64,000 bases of DNA from Polyangiaceae bacterium (GTDB taxonomy: Bacteria > Myxococcota_A > Polyangia > Polyangiales > Polyangiaceae). The stretch lies in the NCBI GenBank assembly GCA_025936115.1, contig JAICTZ010000022.1:1-64000 (forward strand), in the 5' to 3' direction. The position numbers and the translations under genes were made by a program. Shown piece by piece: positions 1 through 9,421 of the stretch. The notes below the pieces were generated by a model that did no database searches, was not told the origin of the DNA, and worked only from the letters and a program-made list of their open reading frames with translations. How positions within the stretch are numbered: position 1 is the stretch's first letter; each line of letters begins with the position of its first letter.

Positions 1-150
1 GCCCCCCGCCCCCCGCCCGTCTCCGCCCATCCGGCGGTCGGGGGGGGGCCCCCCCTCCCCCCCCCCCCCCCCCCCCCGCTCGGGGCACCACGGGGACGAA
101 GGCATGCGCTGGTACGCCGCATGCACGCGTGTTCGGTCGGAGAAACTCAC

Positions 151-366
151 ATGCCCGCGAACAAGAAGCTGGTCCCCAAAACCGGCAAGCTCGCCAATCC
201 CGAGGTCCCGGTCGAGGCGACGAACCCCCGAAAAGCCGGTCAAAACTACGAAGCGGACGCGCGCGGCACGTCGGACCAGGACGGCAATCAAGAGCACGCG
301 CGGCGTCAAGGCGCCGCCGGGCCGCCGCGCCAGCCGGCGGACAAGCCTCGGCACGCCAAGCGCTGA
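151..366 (+). CDS. small hydrophilic, probably disordered hypothetical protein (MPANKKLVPKTGKLANPEVPVEATNPRK...)
   Basis: In-frame ATG within ORF 121..366; composition looks coding but there is no recognisable domain; close to contig end. Confidence 0.35.
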   Translation: MPANKKLVPKTGKLANPEVPVEATNPRKAGQNYEADARGTSDQDGNQEHARRQGAAGPPRQPADKPRHAKR

Positions 367-451
367 GGCGAGCGGCCGCTGACGCCCGAGCACCGCGCCC
401 GAATTGACGCGTACTTGGACGGCCGCTCGCCGTGTTCGTAAACTCGCCGCC

Positions 452-1789
452 GTGAGCGCGCACGACGATTCCCGCGTGGAGGTCCTCGCGGTCTCAGGGC
501 ATGAAGTCGTCGTCACGCACCCGGACAAGCCGTACTTCGCCGAGGGCGTGCGCCATTCGAAGCTCGACGTCGTGCGCTATTACTTGGCCGTCGCCGAGGG
601 CGCGCTCCGTGGCATTCGGGATCGACCTCTCGTGCTCAAGCGCTTCGTCAACGGCGCGCACGCGCCCGCGTTCTATCAAAAGCGCGCCCCCACGAAGCTG
701 CCGCCCTGGCTCCGCACGGTGACGCTCCGCTTTCCTTCGGGCCGCACGGCGGAAGAAGTCGTCGTCGACGACGCGGCGGGACTCGCGTTCATCGTCAATT
801 TGGGCTGTATCGAGCTCCACCCGCACCCGGTGCGCGCCGGTGATCTCGAGCACCCGGACGAGCTCCGCGTCGATCTCGATCCCGGTCCGGGCGTCGCGTG
901 GGACGACGTGCGGAGCGTCACGCTCGAGGTGCGCGCGTTACTCGACGAGCTCGGGCTCGTGGGTTGGCCGAAGACGAGCGGCTCGCGCGGCATGCACGTG
1001 AACGTACGCATCGAGCCGCGGTTCGGCTTCGACGACGTGCGGCGCGCCGCGCTCGCCCTGTCGCGCGCCGTCGAACGCCGCGCGCCGAAGCTTGCGACGT
1101 CCAAGTGGTGGAAGGAAGAGCGGCACGGCGTCTTCATCGACTACAATCAAAACGCCAAGGATCGCACGACGTGCTCGGCGTATTCGGTGCGCCCGACGCC
1201 CGACGCGCGCGTCTCGACACCGCTCACCTGGGACGAAGTCGCCGTCTGCGAGCCCGCTGACTTCACGCTCAGCACCGTCCCCGAACGCTGGCGCACGCTC
1301 GGCGATCCGCACGCGGGCATGGACGCCGCCGTCGGCTCGCTCGACAAACTGCTCGAGCTCGCTCTCGCGGACGAAGCGGCGGGGATCGGCGACGCGCCCT
1401 GGCCGCCGCACTTTCGCAAGATGCCGAAGGAAGGCGCGCGCGTGGCGCCCTCGCGCAAGAAGGGAGCCGCCGCAAAACGCGAGCGCATGCCGCTCGTCAC
1501 CGTCGCCAATTCCCCGGACAAAGCCGGCGCGCTCGCGGGCCTGGAGCGCTGGAAGGGGCGTCACCCCGAAGCTGCGGCGCTCCTCGCCGTCGATGACGTC
1601 CTCGTCGATGCCATGCGCGGGCGCTCGTCGACTTGGACGCGCGTGCGCGTCAACTTGCGCCACGTTCCGCTCGAGCTCCGGCCCGCCGAGGAGAAGCCGG
1701 ATCCGGATGACGATCCGACGCGCGTCTGGCGCGAGGCCATCGCCGCGAATCCCGAGCTCCGGCCCCGGCGCACGCGCACGAAAAGTTGA
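452..1789 (+). CDS. LigD-type DNA polymerase/primase domain protein (NHEJ polymerase)
   Basis: HPDKPYF, RPLVLKRFVNG, LHPHPVRAGDLEHPDELRVDLDPGPG, KTSGSRGMHVNVRI and DYNQNAKDRT motifs typical of the LigD PolDom family; GTG start at 452 chosen within ORF 404..1789. Confidence 0.9.
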   Translation: MSAHDDSRVEVLAVSGHEVVVTHPDKPYFAEGVRHSKLDVVRYYLAVAEGALRGIRDRPLVLKRFVNGAHAPAFYQKRAPTKLPPWLRTVTLRFPSGRTAEEVVVDDAAGLAFIVNLGCIELHPHPVRAGDLEHPDELRVDLDPGPGVAWDDVRSVTLEVRALLDELGLVGWPKTSGSRGMHVNVRIEPRFGFDDVRRAALALSRAVERRAPKLATSKWWKEERHGVFIDYNQNAKDRTTCSAYSVRPTPDARVSTPLTWDEVAVCEPADFTLSTVPERWRTLGDPHAGMDAAVGSLDKLLELALADEAAGIGDAPWPPHFRKMPKEGARVAPSRKKGAAAKRERMPLVTVANSPDKAGALAGLERWKGRHPEAAALLAVDDVLVDAMRGRSSTWTRVRVNLRHVPLELRPAEEKPDPDDDPTRVWREAIAANPELRPRRTRTKS

Positions 1790-1821
1790 GCTCGACCGCG
1801 TTCGCGCGGCGCGAGCTCAAC
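1785..1821. terminator. hairpin between convergent genes, inner stem capped by TTCG tetraloop
   Basis: gttgagctcg (1785-1794) / cgagctcaac (1812-1821) perfect arms; inner ccgcg-ttcg-cgcgg (1796-1809); T-tract on the minus-strand exit side (complement of aaaa 1781-1784). Confidence 0.6.
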
Positions 1822-2896
1822 CCGATCGTTGAAAGATGCGGCTGAGCTCTTCCGGCGGCACGACTTCGAGCTGCTCGAAGGTGCACGCGGCCGGCAGCTT
1901 GTCCGAGCGAAAGCGACGAAACTGCGCCGTGTGCCGGAAACGCCCGCTTTGCATGTGGTCGTACGCGACCTCCACGACGAGCTCGGGTCGCAGCGGTTCC
2001 CACGACATGTCCTTGCCCTGACTCCAGCGGCTCTGTGCGCCGGGCATGCGACCGCCGAATTCGTTTTGCAGCTCCGCCCAGCTCTTCCAAGGATGCTCGT
2101 CGAGTGCGTTTTCCCGATACGGTGCGAGAAACTCGACGAGCTCGCGACGCTTTTGGTTGGTGAAGCTCGCGCAGACGCCGACGTGCTGGAGCGCTCCGCT
2201 CTCGTCGAACAGGCCGAGCAAGAGCGAGCCCACCAGCGTACCTTTGCCCTGTTTGTGCCAGCGAAAGCCAGCGACGACACAGTCGCAGTCGCGCTCGTGC
2301 TTCACCTTGAACATGACGCGCTGGTTCGGCTCGTAAGTGCCGTTTACCGGTTTGGCCATCACGCCGTCGAGCCCGGCGCCTTCGAAGCGCTTGAACCAAT
2401 CGCTCGCGAGCGCGCGGTCCGTCGTCGCCGGCGTCAGGTAGAGCGGCGGCGCGAGCTTTCCCGCGAGCGCTTCGAGGCGCGCCCGACGCGCGGAAAATGG
2501 CGCGACCCTCAGATCCTCGTCTCCTTCGCACAAGATGTCGAAGAACACGACGGACGCGGGCGTCTGCTCGCTCAGGAGCTTTGCGCGCGAGGCCGCGGGA
2601 TGCAGCCGCATTTGAAGGGCGTCGAAATCGAGGGCGCCGCCCTGCTCGATGACGATCTCGCCGTCGAGCACGACGCGCTCGGGCAACGCCCGCGTGAGCG
2701 TGACCACGAGCTCGGGGAAATAACGGTTGAGCGGCTTTTCGTCGCGGCTCTGGATGAAGAGCTCGGCGCCGTCGCGGAACACGAGCGTGCGAAAGCCGTC
2801 CCATTTCGGCTCGAACAGGAAGCCCTCACCGTCCGGCAGCGCGCTCACGCGCTTGGCGAGCATCGGCAAGACGGGCGGATTGACCGGCAAGTTCAC
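1817..2896 (-). CDS. ATP-dependent DNA ligase (LigD ligase-domain/LigC type)
   Basis: PMLAKRV, EPKWDGFRTLVFRDG (KxDG nucleotidyl-lysine motif), LDGEIVI, DGVMAKPVNGTYEPNQR. Confidence 0.92.
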   Translation of the reverse strand: MNLPVNPPVLPMLAKRVSALPDGEGFLFEPKWDGFRTLVFRDGAELFIQSRDEKPLNRYFPELVVTLTRALPERVVLDGEIVIEQGGALDFDALQMRLHPAASRAKLLSEQTPASVVFFDILCEGDEDLRVAPFSARRARLEALAGKLAPPLYLTPATTDRALASDWFKRFEGAGLDGVMAKPVNGTYEPNQRVMFKVKHERDCDCVVAGFRWHKQGKGTLVGSLLLGLFDESGALQHVGVCASFTNQKRRELVEFLAPYRENALDEHPWKSWAELQNEFGGRMPGAQSRWSQGKDMSWEPLRPELVVEVAYDHMQSGRFRHTAQFRRFRSDKLPAACTFEQLEVVPPEELSRIFQRSG

Positions 2897-2957
2897 GTCG
2901 CGAAGCTTAGCTCATAACGCGGCCGCGACTGGCGACCCGCCGAGCGCCTCGACCGCT

Positions 2958-4463
2958 TCACCAGCCGAGACTCGTCTTGAGCTCGCTCGTCAGGATGTCC
3001 GCCATGCGCTTCTGCTCGGCGGCGTTCGGGTGCCAATCGCAGCCAGTGCCTTTGGTCGCGTCCTGGCTGCCGAAGTTCAAGAGCTTGACCTTTTGATCGC
3101 CCTTTTGGTTCGCGGCCTGAACGACGGCGGTGATGTAGGAAGTCGCGTTCGTGAGGCCCGTGCCGTAAAGCAAGGGACCGACCGCGCACAGAATGAGCGC
3201 GTCGGGGTACTTGCCGCGCACGGTGGCGAGGAACGCCGAATACGCGTTCGAGAAATCGCTCTGCCCGAGGTTCATGTTGGCGCTGAAGTCGTTCGTGCCG
3301 AGGTTGATGACCACGGCTTGCGGCTTCTGCGCGAAGCTCCACGCTGGAGTTGCTTGGCCGCCCACGGTGTTGGCGTACACCTTCGGTAGCACGTTGTTGG
3401 CGTTGCCCGTGTTGTCGGTGAAGATGCCCCAGCCCGACGCCGCGACGATGCTCGCGTCCGCGTCGAGCGCACGCGCCGCAACGGCGCCGTACGTCACGTA
3501 CGCGCTCTCCGTCATGGTCGAGAAGTGACAGCCGCCGGTCGGATCCGCGCCGCCATTCGGATGCTGTTCGCTGCCGAGATCGCCGTAACCCGCGCTGATG
3601 GAGTCGCCGACGATCTCGATCAACCGCCCGCCGTAGGCAGGGGGATCCTTGAGCGTGCCGCTCGCGAAACCGAGGAAGGTGCTGGACGCATAGTCGGATT
3701 TGCCTTCGGTCTCGCGGTAGAGAAAGAGCGTGTGATCGCCCGAGCCCAGGCCGCTGCCGAGCGACAACGTCTTCACGCCGTCCGCGCTCGCGACCGACAC
3801 GCGATCCTTCGCGACGCCGTCGATGACGGGCTGGAAGAAGATGGGATCGGCGCCGCCGTCGGAGCGCAACTTGACGGAGATAGAGTCACCGCTCACCGTC
3901 GCGGCAAAGCCGGTGCCCGACCACGCAAACTTCTGCGCCGCGGGGTCCGACACATCGACGCGCCCGAACCAACGCACGCCACCCGAGATCACGGGCGAAA
4001 CGCCGCTCGTCATGCCGCTCGCGCCGCCGCTCGCCGTCTTGCCGCCAGTGCCCGCAGTGCCGCTCGCGCCACCGCTTCCGACTCTACCAGCCGTGGCCGC
4101 GCCGCCACCACTCGAAGCGCCGCCTTTGCCAGCTGTGGCGCCACCGGCTCCCAGGGGAGCTCCACCCGTCGAGCCACCGGCACCGTTTGCGACGCCCCCG
4201 CCACCGCTCGACTCATGACGACCGGCTGCGCCGCCGTTCGCGGGCGTTGCACCGTTGCCGCCACTCGCCGTCTCACCGCCTCCGGTCGTACCGCCGTTCG
4301 TGCCGGCCCCGCCACTTGCCGCGCCGACGAAGCCCGACGCGCCTGCGCGGTCCGGACCCTTCGCCGGCTCCTGCGTGCCCGAGCTGCACGCGGAAGCGAG
4401 CGACAGAACCGGGGCAAGGATCAGGGCACAGCGAACGAAGCGAAAGCGGCCACGGACGTGCAC
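2958..4463 (-). CDS. lipoprotein CE2-like SGNH/GDSL carbohydrate esterase with N-terminal Gly-rich linker
   Basis: Lipobox LASACSS; RWFGRVDVSDPAAQKFAWSGTGF jelly-roll N-domain of CE2; GDSISAGYG and NLGTNDFS SGNH blocks; DWHPN C-terminal block. Confidence 0.82.
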   Translation of the reverse strand: MHVRGRFRFVRCALILAPVLSLASACSSGTQEPAKGPDRAGASGFVGAASGGAGTNGGTTGGGETASGGNGATPANGGAAGRHESSGGGGVANGAGGSTGGAPLGAGGATAGKGGASSGGGAATAGRVGSGGASGTAGTGGKTASGGASGMTSGVSPVISGGVRWFGRVDVSDPAAQKFAWSGTGFAATVSGDSISVKLRSDGGADPIFFQPVIDGVAKDRVSVASADGVKTLSLGSGLGSGDHTLFLYRETEGKSDYASSTFLGFASGTLKDPPAYGGRLIEIVGDSISAGYGDLGSEQHPNGGADPTGGCHFSTMTESAYVTYGAVAARALDADASIVAASGWGIFTDNTGNANNVLPKVYANTVGGQATPAWSFAQKPQAVVINLGTNDFSANMNLGQSDFSNAYSAFLATVRGKYPDALILCAVGPLLYGTGLTNATSYITAVVQAANQKGDQKVKLLNFGSQDATKGTGCDWHPNAAEQKRMADILTSELKTSLGW

Positions 4464-4513
4464 CGCGCGAAGTCTAGCTCATCCACCAGCACCCGGTTAA
4501 CCTAGCGAAAAAC

Positions 4514-5164
4514 GTGGAAGCGCGTGACCGAGCTTCGGCTGAGCGAACCCGCTCGCTCATCGAGCGGGGACTGCACGCGCCCGCGACCTTTCGGGCGTCG
4601 TTCTTGGAGGTGCCGCCGATGGACCGCGACGCCTGGCTCGATGTCGTGCTCGGGCCCGACGAGATTTGCGAGGATGGAGCCGCGTTGCCGCGCGGGTGCG
4701 TGCCGTACCTGCCTTGCGCCGTCGATGCGTTGCTCCGCGTGGTCGACCAAGCGCCCGTCGGGGCGGCGGACGTCTTCATCGACCTCGGTTCGGGAACCGG
4801 GCGAGCGCTGAGCTTCGTGCACCTGCTCACGGGCGCAACGGCGATCGGCGTCGAGATCCAACCGGAGCTCGTACGCGCGGCGAGCGAGAGAGCCGCTCGC
4901 TTGCGCTTATCCCGCGTGACGACGCTCGAAGCTGACGCGACGAGCGTCACGGGCGCGGCCAGGTCGGGGAACGTATTTTTCCTCTACTGTCCCTTCAGCG
5001 GTGAGCGGCTCGTCCGCGTGCTGGGCGAGCTCGAGCGACTCGCGCGCGAACGACCGCTCCGTGTCTGTGCGGTCGACGTGCCGCTGCCGGCGCAGCCCTG
5101 GCTCGTCATGGACCCGCCGAGCGCCGGTGATTTGTGCATTTTCCGGAGCTCCGCCGCGTCTTGA
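4514..5164 (+). CDS. class I SAM-dependent methyltransferase
   Basis: VFIDLGSGTGRALSFVHLL and GVEIQPELVRAA SAM-binding motifs. Confidence 0.75.
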   Translation: MEARDRASAERTRSLIERGLHAPATFRASFLEVPPMDRDAWLDVVLGPDEICEDGAALPRGCVPYLPCAVDALLRVVDQAPVGAADVFIDLGSGTGRALSFVHLLTGATAIGVEIQPELVRAASERAARLRLSRVTTLEADATSVTGAARSGNVFFLYCPFSGERLVRVLGELERLARERPLRVCAVDVPLPAQPWLVMDPPSAGDLCIFRSSAAS

Positions 5165-5210
5165 CGCGAAGACTAATGAGCGTAGCCTTCATGCCGCGAG
5201 CGCTGCGCCC

Positions 5211-5822
5211 ATGCCTTCTCCGCCCAAAACGAGCGACGACGCGATCATCGCCGCCGCGAGAAAACTCGTGCGTCGGCACGGCCGCGACGGTTTCTCGCTC
5301 GCCCACGTCGCTGCCGCCGTCGGCATCAAGGCTCCCTCACTCTACGGGCGGTTCGCCGACCGCTCCGCGCTCGTCGCCGCCGTCGAGCTCTCGCTCTGGC
5401 GCGAGCTCGGGCAAGCGCTCTCGCGCGCGCCTCGCCGTACCGACCCCGTCGCCGCCCTGAGCGAGCTCGCTCGGGCGTACCGAGCGTTCGCCAAGGCAAA
5501 TCCGCGCGAGTACGCGCTCCTGTTCGACGCGCGCGCGGAGCATTCGGTCAAAGCCACCGAGGCGCGCACCGCCAGCATGGCGCCCGCCCTGCCCACCTTC
5601 GTCGCGCTCGTCGGGGAATCGGCTGCGCTCGCGGCCGCGCGCGTGCTCACGCCCTTCTTGCACGGCTTCGTCACGATGGAGCTCGCTGGCGCGTTTCGGC
5701 TCGGCGGCGGCATCGACGCGGCATTCGAGCACGGCGTCGCGACCATTCTCGAAGGTCTGGTGCAAAGGCGCCGAGCGCCTCGCCGCGCGGGCCAACGTAG
5801 GCGCAAGCAGCGCACACGTTAG
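5211..5822 (+). CDS. TetR/AcrR family transcriptional regulator
   Basis: N-terminal IIAAARKLVRRHGRDGFSLAHVAAAVGIKAPSLYGRFADRSAL HTH; C-terminal TetR_C-like region. Confidence 0.85.
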   Translation: MPSPPKTSDDAIIAAARKLVRRHGRDGFSLAHVAAAVGIKAPSLYGRFADRSALVAAVELSLWRELGQALSRAPRRTDPVAALSELARAYRAFAKANPREYALLFDARAEHSVKATEARTASMAPALPTFVALVGESAALAAARVLTPFLHGFVTMELAGAFRLGGGIDAAFEHGVATILEGLVQRRRAPRRAGQRRRKQRTR

Positions 5823-6129
5823 TACTAGTGTCAGAGGTTCGGATGTCTCCCGGTGTTTTTCGTCTTCGCGAGCGCTCCGCCGTCGGAGGGGCCTTGCAGA
5901 GGCGCCCTGAGACCGACTCGTTCGGAAGAAGGTCGGCGTTGGCTTCGCCAGAGCATTCGCGTGGCACTTGGTCTCTCTCGACGATCGTGATCTGCCCTCC
6001 AAGACTCTGACAGTGCTGTTAGGAGCGAACCATGTCATTCGTTTTAGGCCTCATCATGTACGTCGTCGTGCTCGGACGACTCGATTTGCGGCTGCCCTGG
6101 GCCGGGCGCAGCGCGCGCGGAGCTCGCTC

Positions 6130-6714
6130 GTGATCGCAGGACACTTCGGCCTGGCCACGGGCGTGAAGGCGCGCGAGCAGAGCGTGCCGCTCTGGCTGCT
6201 CTTGCTCGGCTGCCAGTGGCTCGACGTCGTGTTCGTGCCGCTCTTCGCCACGGGGGTCGAACGCATCGAACCGCTCGCGGGCACGAAGCCGGGCGGCTAC
6301 GGCAGCGGCGTCATCTACGCGGACTACACGCATTCGCTCGTGGGTGCCGTGCTGCTCTCCGTCCTCTTCGGTGCGCTCTTTGGCGCCCGCTACGGCAGGC
6401 GAGCGAGCGTCGTGCTCGCGCTCGTGTCGTTCTCGCATTGGCTGCTCGATCTGCCGCTGCATCGCGCCGACATGCCCCTCTTGCCGGGCAATGCCGGCAA
6501 CCTCCCGCGCCTCGGCTTCGGTCTGTGGCAGTTTCCTGCCGTCTCCGCGGCGCTCGAGCTCGTGCTCGTGCTCGCGGGTTCGCTCCTTTATTGGCGCGCC
6601 GCGCTCGGCGTCGCCAAAGTCGAACCGGCGCTCGTGCGGCGGGCACACCTGTGCGGCGCGCTAGCGCTCGGGACGGGTCTCGTGACGCTCGCCCTCAACG
6701 TAGCCGGCATGTAG
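6130..6714 (+). CDS. polytopic membrane protein, metal-dependent hydrolase-like (FSHWLLDLPLHRADMPLLPG motif)
   Basis: Several hydrophobic helices; His/Asp motif SHWLLDLPLHRADMP; GTG start at 6130 preferred. Confidence 0.6.
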   Translation: MIAGHFGLATGVKAREQSVPLWLLLLGCQWLDVVFVPLFATGVERIEPLAGTKPGGYGSGVIYADYTHSLVGAVLLSVLFGALFGARYGRRASVVLALVSFSHWLLDLPLHRADMPLLPGNAGNLPRLGFGLWQFPAVSAALELVLVLAGSLLYWRAALGVAKVEPALVRRAHLCGALALGTGLVTLALNVAGM

Positions 6715-6742
6715 CGCGCGCGGTATGGTCGCGCGCTAGCGC

Positions 6743-7858
6743 ATGACAGAGCCAGCCGCGACGAGCCCGCACGCGCGTCGCGCAGTCCTTGCCCGAGTTC
6801 GCGCGCTGCGCATCGCCGCGACCACGTTCACACGCCCGGCCGACGCCGTGGCATGGCTCGGCGCCGTTCAGGCCCAAGACTACCTCGGTGCGCTCTGGGC
6901 CGTCGGCCTCCGGCTCACGCGCGCGACCGAGCTCGACGTGGAGCAAGCGCTCGCCGACGGCAGCATCGTACGCACCTGGCCGATGCGCGGCACGCTCCAT
7001 TTCGTCGCGGCAGCCGACGCACGCTGGCTCACCGAGCTCTTGGCACCGCGCGCGGTCGCCGCGGGCGCGAGCCGGCTGCGCGAGCTCGGTATCGACGTCA
7101 GCGTGCTCAAACGCGCGCGCAAAGTGCTCGGCAAGCAACTCGAGGCACACCGCTGCCTGTCGCGGCCCGAGCTCTATCGCGTGCTCGACGAGGCGGGCGT
7201 CGCCACGGCGAATCAACGTGGGATCCACATCCTGTGGCGGCTCGCGCAGGAATGCTTCCTCTGCTTCGGCCCGCGCGTCGGCAAGCAACCGTCGTTCGTG
7301 CTGTTCGAGGAGTGGCTGCCCGGTGCACGACGGTTCCGCGGAGACGAGGCACTCGCCGCGCTCGCCGTGCGTTACTTCGCGAGTCACGGTCCCGCGACGG
7401 CGCGCGACCTCGCGTGGTGGTCCGGGCTGACGCTCGGCGAGTCGCGCAGGGCCGCGCTGGCCGCGGGTACCGAGCTCAGCCGCGAGACTTTTAGCGGCGA
7501 CGAGTACCTGACCGCGGCTGCCTCGGAGTCGCTCGGCCGCGCGCGGCGCGTGCACGTGTTGCCTGCATTCGACGAGCTGCTCGTCGGCTACCGGTACGGC
7601 GGTACGTTCGTCGATGCGGCGGTGACGAAACGAGTGCGTTCCGGCGGGATGATCCACGCCGTCGTCGTCGTGGACGGCCACGTCGCCGGCACCTGGGCAC
7701 GCCGACTGACGGCACGCGAGGTCCGGTGCAGGATCGCCGCGTTCGAGCCCCTGAGTGCCGACGCGCTGAGCGGCGCCGAACGCGCTTTCGAACGCTACGC
7801 CCGCTTCCTCGGCCGCACGCTGCATCTCGAAAAATCCACGCCACGCGCCCGCAAATGA
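6743..7858 (+). CDS. winged-helix DNA-binding domain protein (HTH_42/AlkZ-like family)
   Basis: AVAWLGAVQAQDYLGALWAVGLR, IVRTWPMRGTLHFVAAAD, SLGRARRVHVLPAFDELLVGYR motifs. Confidence 0.85.
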   Translation: MTEPAATSPHARRAVLARVRALRIAATTFTRPADAVAWLGAVQAQDYLGALWAVGLRLTRATELDVEQALADGSIVRTWPMRGTLHFVAAADARWLTELLAPRAVAAGASRLRELGIDVSVLKRARKVLGKQLEAHRCLSRPELYRVLDEAGVATANQRGIHILWRLAQECFLCFGPRVGKQPSFVLFEEWLPGARRFRGDEALAALAVRYFASHGPATARDLAWWSGLTLGESRRAALAAGTELSRETFSGDEYLTAAASESLGRARRVHVLPAFDELLVGYRYGGTFVDAAVTKRVRSGGMIHAVVVVDGHVAGTWARRLTAREVRCRIAAFEPLSADALSGAERAFERYARFLGRTLHLEKSTPRARK

Positions 7859-8062
7859 GCGCCGCTTCCGCCTCATTCTTCGCTGTGGGTGCGGGTGTGG
7901 GAACCCGGCAGTGGCAAGTGCTCCTGTTCGAGCGTATTTTGAGGAGCTTGACGCTCTGTAATGCGACTTCCCGTCCCGGGCCGCCCTGCTCTGCCCTAAG
8001 ACTCGGTGCGCAACGGATTTGGTGATGGAGACGCGTGCGGAGCTCCACTGCGTGGGTGTTCG

Positions 8063-8674
8063 ATGACGCCGAGTGACGCGGCGGCACGCCTGATCCGGCC
8101 TGACGGCGCGTCTGCACCGGGCGCGACGCCGGAGACCGCAGCCGTGACCGTGCCCCCGTTTGCCACGATTTACGAGCAGTACTTCGACTTCGTCTGGCGC
8201 TCGGCGCGGCGCTTGGGTGTAGCCCCCGCCGCCATGGACGACGTCGTGCAGGAGACTTTCATCGTGATCCACGCGAAGCTCGCGACGGTCCGGCAGCCCG
8301 AATCGCTGCGGAGCTGGATCTACGGTGTCGTTCGGCGCACCGTGAGCGACCACCGACGGTCCCAGCGCGTGCGCGACGCGTCCGGTCCGGTGCTCGCCGT
8401 GCAGCATGAGCTCGAGCATCCCGTTCCCCCGACGCCCCTCGATGTCACGCAACAAAACGACCAGGTCAAGCTCCTGTTCACTTTGCTCGAGGGGCTCGAT
8501 CCGCCGAAGCGTGAAGTGTTCATGCTCGCCGAGCTCGAGGAAATGACGGCTCCCGAAATCGCCGCCATTCTGGAAATCCCCCTGAACACCGCCTACTCCC
8601 GGCTCCGCGCCGCGCGCCAGGCGTTCGAGCAAGCGTTGGCACGACACACGGCGCGCCTCCGGGGAGGAGCTTAG
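8063..8674 (+). CDS. RNA polymerase sigma factor, sigma-70/ECF family
   Basis: FDFVWRSARRLGVAPAAMDDVVQETFIVIHAKL region 2; LAELEEMTAPEIAAILEIPLNTAYSRLRAAR region 4. Confidence 0.9.
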   Translation: MTPSDAAARLIRPDGASAPGATPETAAVTVPPFATIYEQYFDFVWRSARRLGVAPAAMDDVVQETFIVIHAKLATVRQPESLRSWIYGVVRRTVSDHRRSQRVRDASGPVLAVQHELEHPVPPTPLDVTQQNDQVKLLFTLLEGLDPPKREVFMLAELEEMTAPEIAAILEIPLNTAYSRLRAARQAFEQALARHTARLRGGA

Positions 8675-8676
8675 TC

Positions 8677-9378
8677 GTGTCGAGCCTCGGACCCGAAGCG
8701 CGAGGATTGATCGACGCCGGACGTGCCGCGCTCGGCCCGGCGGATGCCGATCGGGCGCGCAATCTCGCGGCGCTCGGCGCGCGCCTGCCGCACGGAGCGT
8801 TGGATGCTCGGGAACCGGTGCCGGCACCTGCGGCGGCGAGCGGCGGTGGACTAGGCTGGCCGGCGCTGTCGGCGATCGCGGCGGGGCTCGTCGCAAGCGC
8901 CGGTGTCGCCTTCTTCGCGCTGCGTACGCCCAGCAAGCCGCTCCCCGTCGCCGCGCCGGCGCCGGTCGTTCCGGCGCAGGCGCTCAGTGCGTTCGCGCCG
9001 CCCCCAGTGTCCACCGCGCTGCCCGCCACCTCGAGCGGCGACGCCACCCTCGTCGCTCCGAGCGCGCATGCACCCGCTACGCCCGCAGCGCGCGGCGCCT
9101 CACGCCGGAGCTCGGACCGCCTCGCGGAAGAAGTCGCGATCCTGTCGCGCGCCGAGACGGAGCTCCACGCGGGCCATTACGCCAAGGCGCTCGGTCTGCT
9201 CGATCAACACGCACGCTCGTTCCCGCGCGGCACGCTCGCGCCCGAACGCATCGGAGCGCAGGTCCAAGCGCTGTGCGGTCTCGGCCGCCGCACGGAGGCC
9301 GAGACGACACTGCGTCGTCTCGCGCCCGGGTCGCTACACGAAACGCGCGCTCGCGCGGCCTGCGGCCTCAAGGACTAA
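8677..9378 (+). CDS. membrane protein with C-terminal TPR-like region, likely sigma-factor partner
   Basis: Immediately downstream of sigma gene; single TM segment LSAIAAGLVASAGVAFFAL; C-terminal LGLLDQHARSFPRGTLAPERIGAQVQALCGLGR TPR-like. Confidence 0.65.
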   Translation: MSSLGPEARGLIDAGRAALGPADADRARNLAALGARLPHGALDAREPVPAPAAASGGGLGWPALSAIAAGLVASAGVAFFALRTPSKPLPVAAPAPVVPAQALSAFAPPPVSTALPATSSGDATLVAPSAHAPATPAARGASRRSSDRLAEEVAILSRAETELHAGHYAKALGLLDQHARSFPRGTLAPERIGAQVQALCGLGRRTEAETTLRRLAPGSLHETRARAACGLKD

Positions 9379-9421
9379 CGCGCGTCCACCCACCGGCTGC
9401 GGTCGGCGTACGTCGTAAATT

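Noticed and set aside
1-80. Extreme G/C homopolymer tract at the window start
   Set aside because: Runs of C and G at a contig edge look like a sequencing/assembly artefact rather than biology; no feature can be supported
4514-5164. Methyltransferase considered as a possible modification partner of the nuclease operon
   Set aside because: It is ~34 kb away and is a generic class I SAM fold without DNA-methylase catalytic motifs such as DPPY
6695-8896. 733-aa antisense ORF opposite three plus-strand genes (and many similar long antisense ORFs throughout)
   Set aside because: Typical of high-GC DNA where stop codons are rare; Arg/Ala-rich composition with no domain, while the opposite strand has clear families
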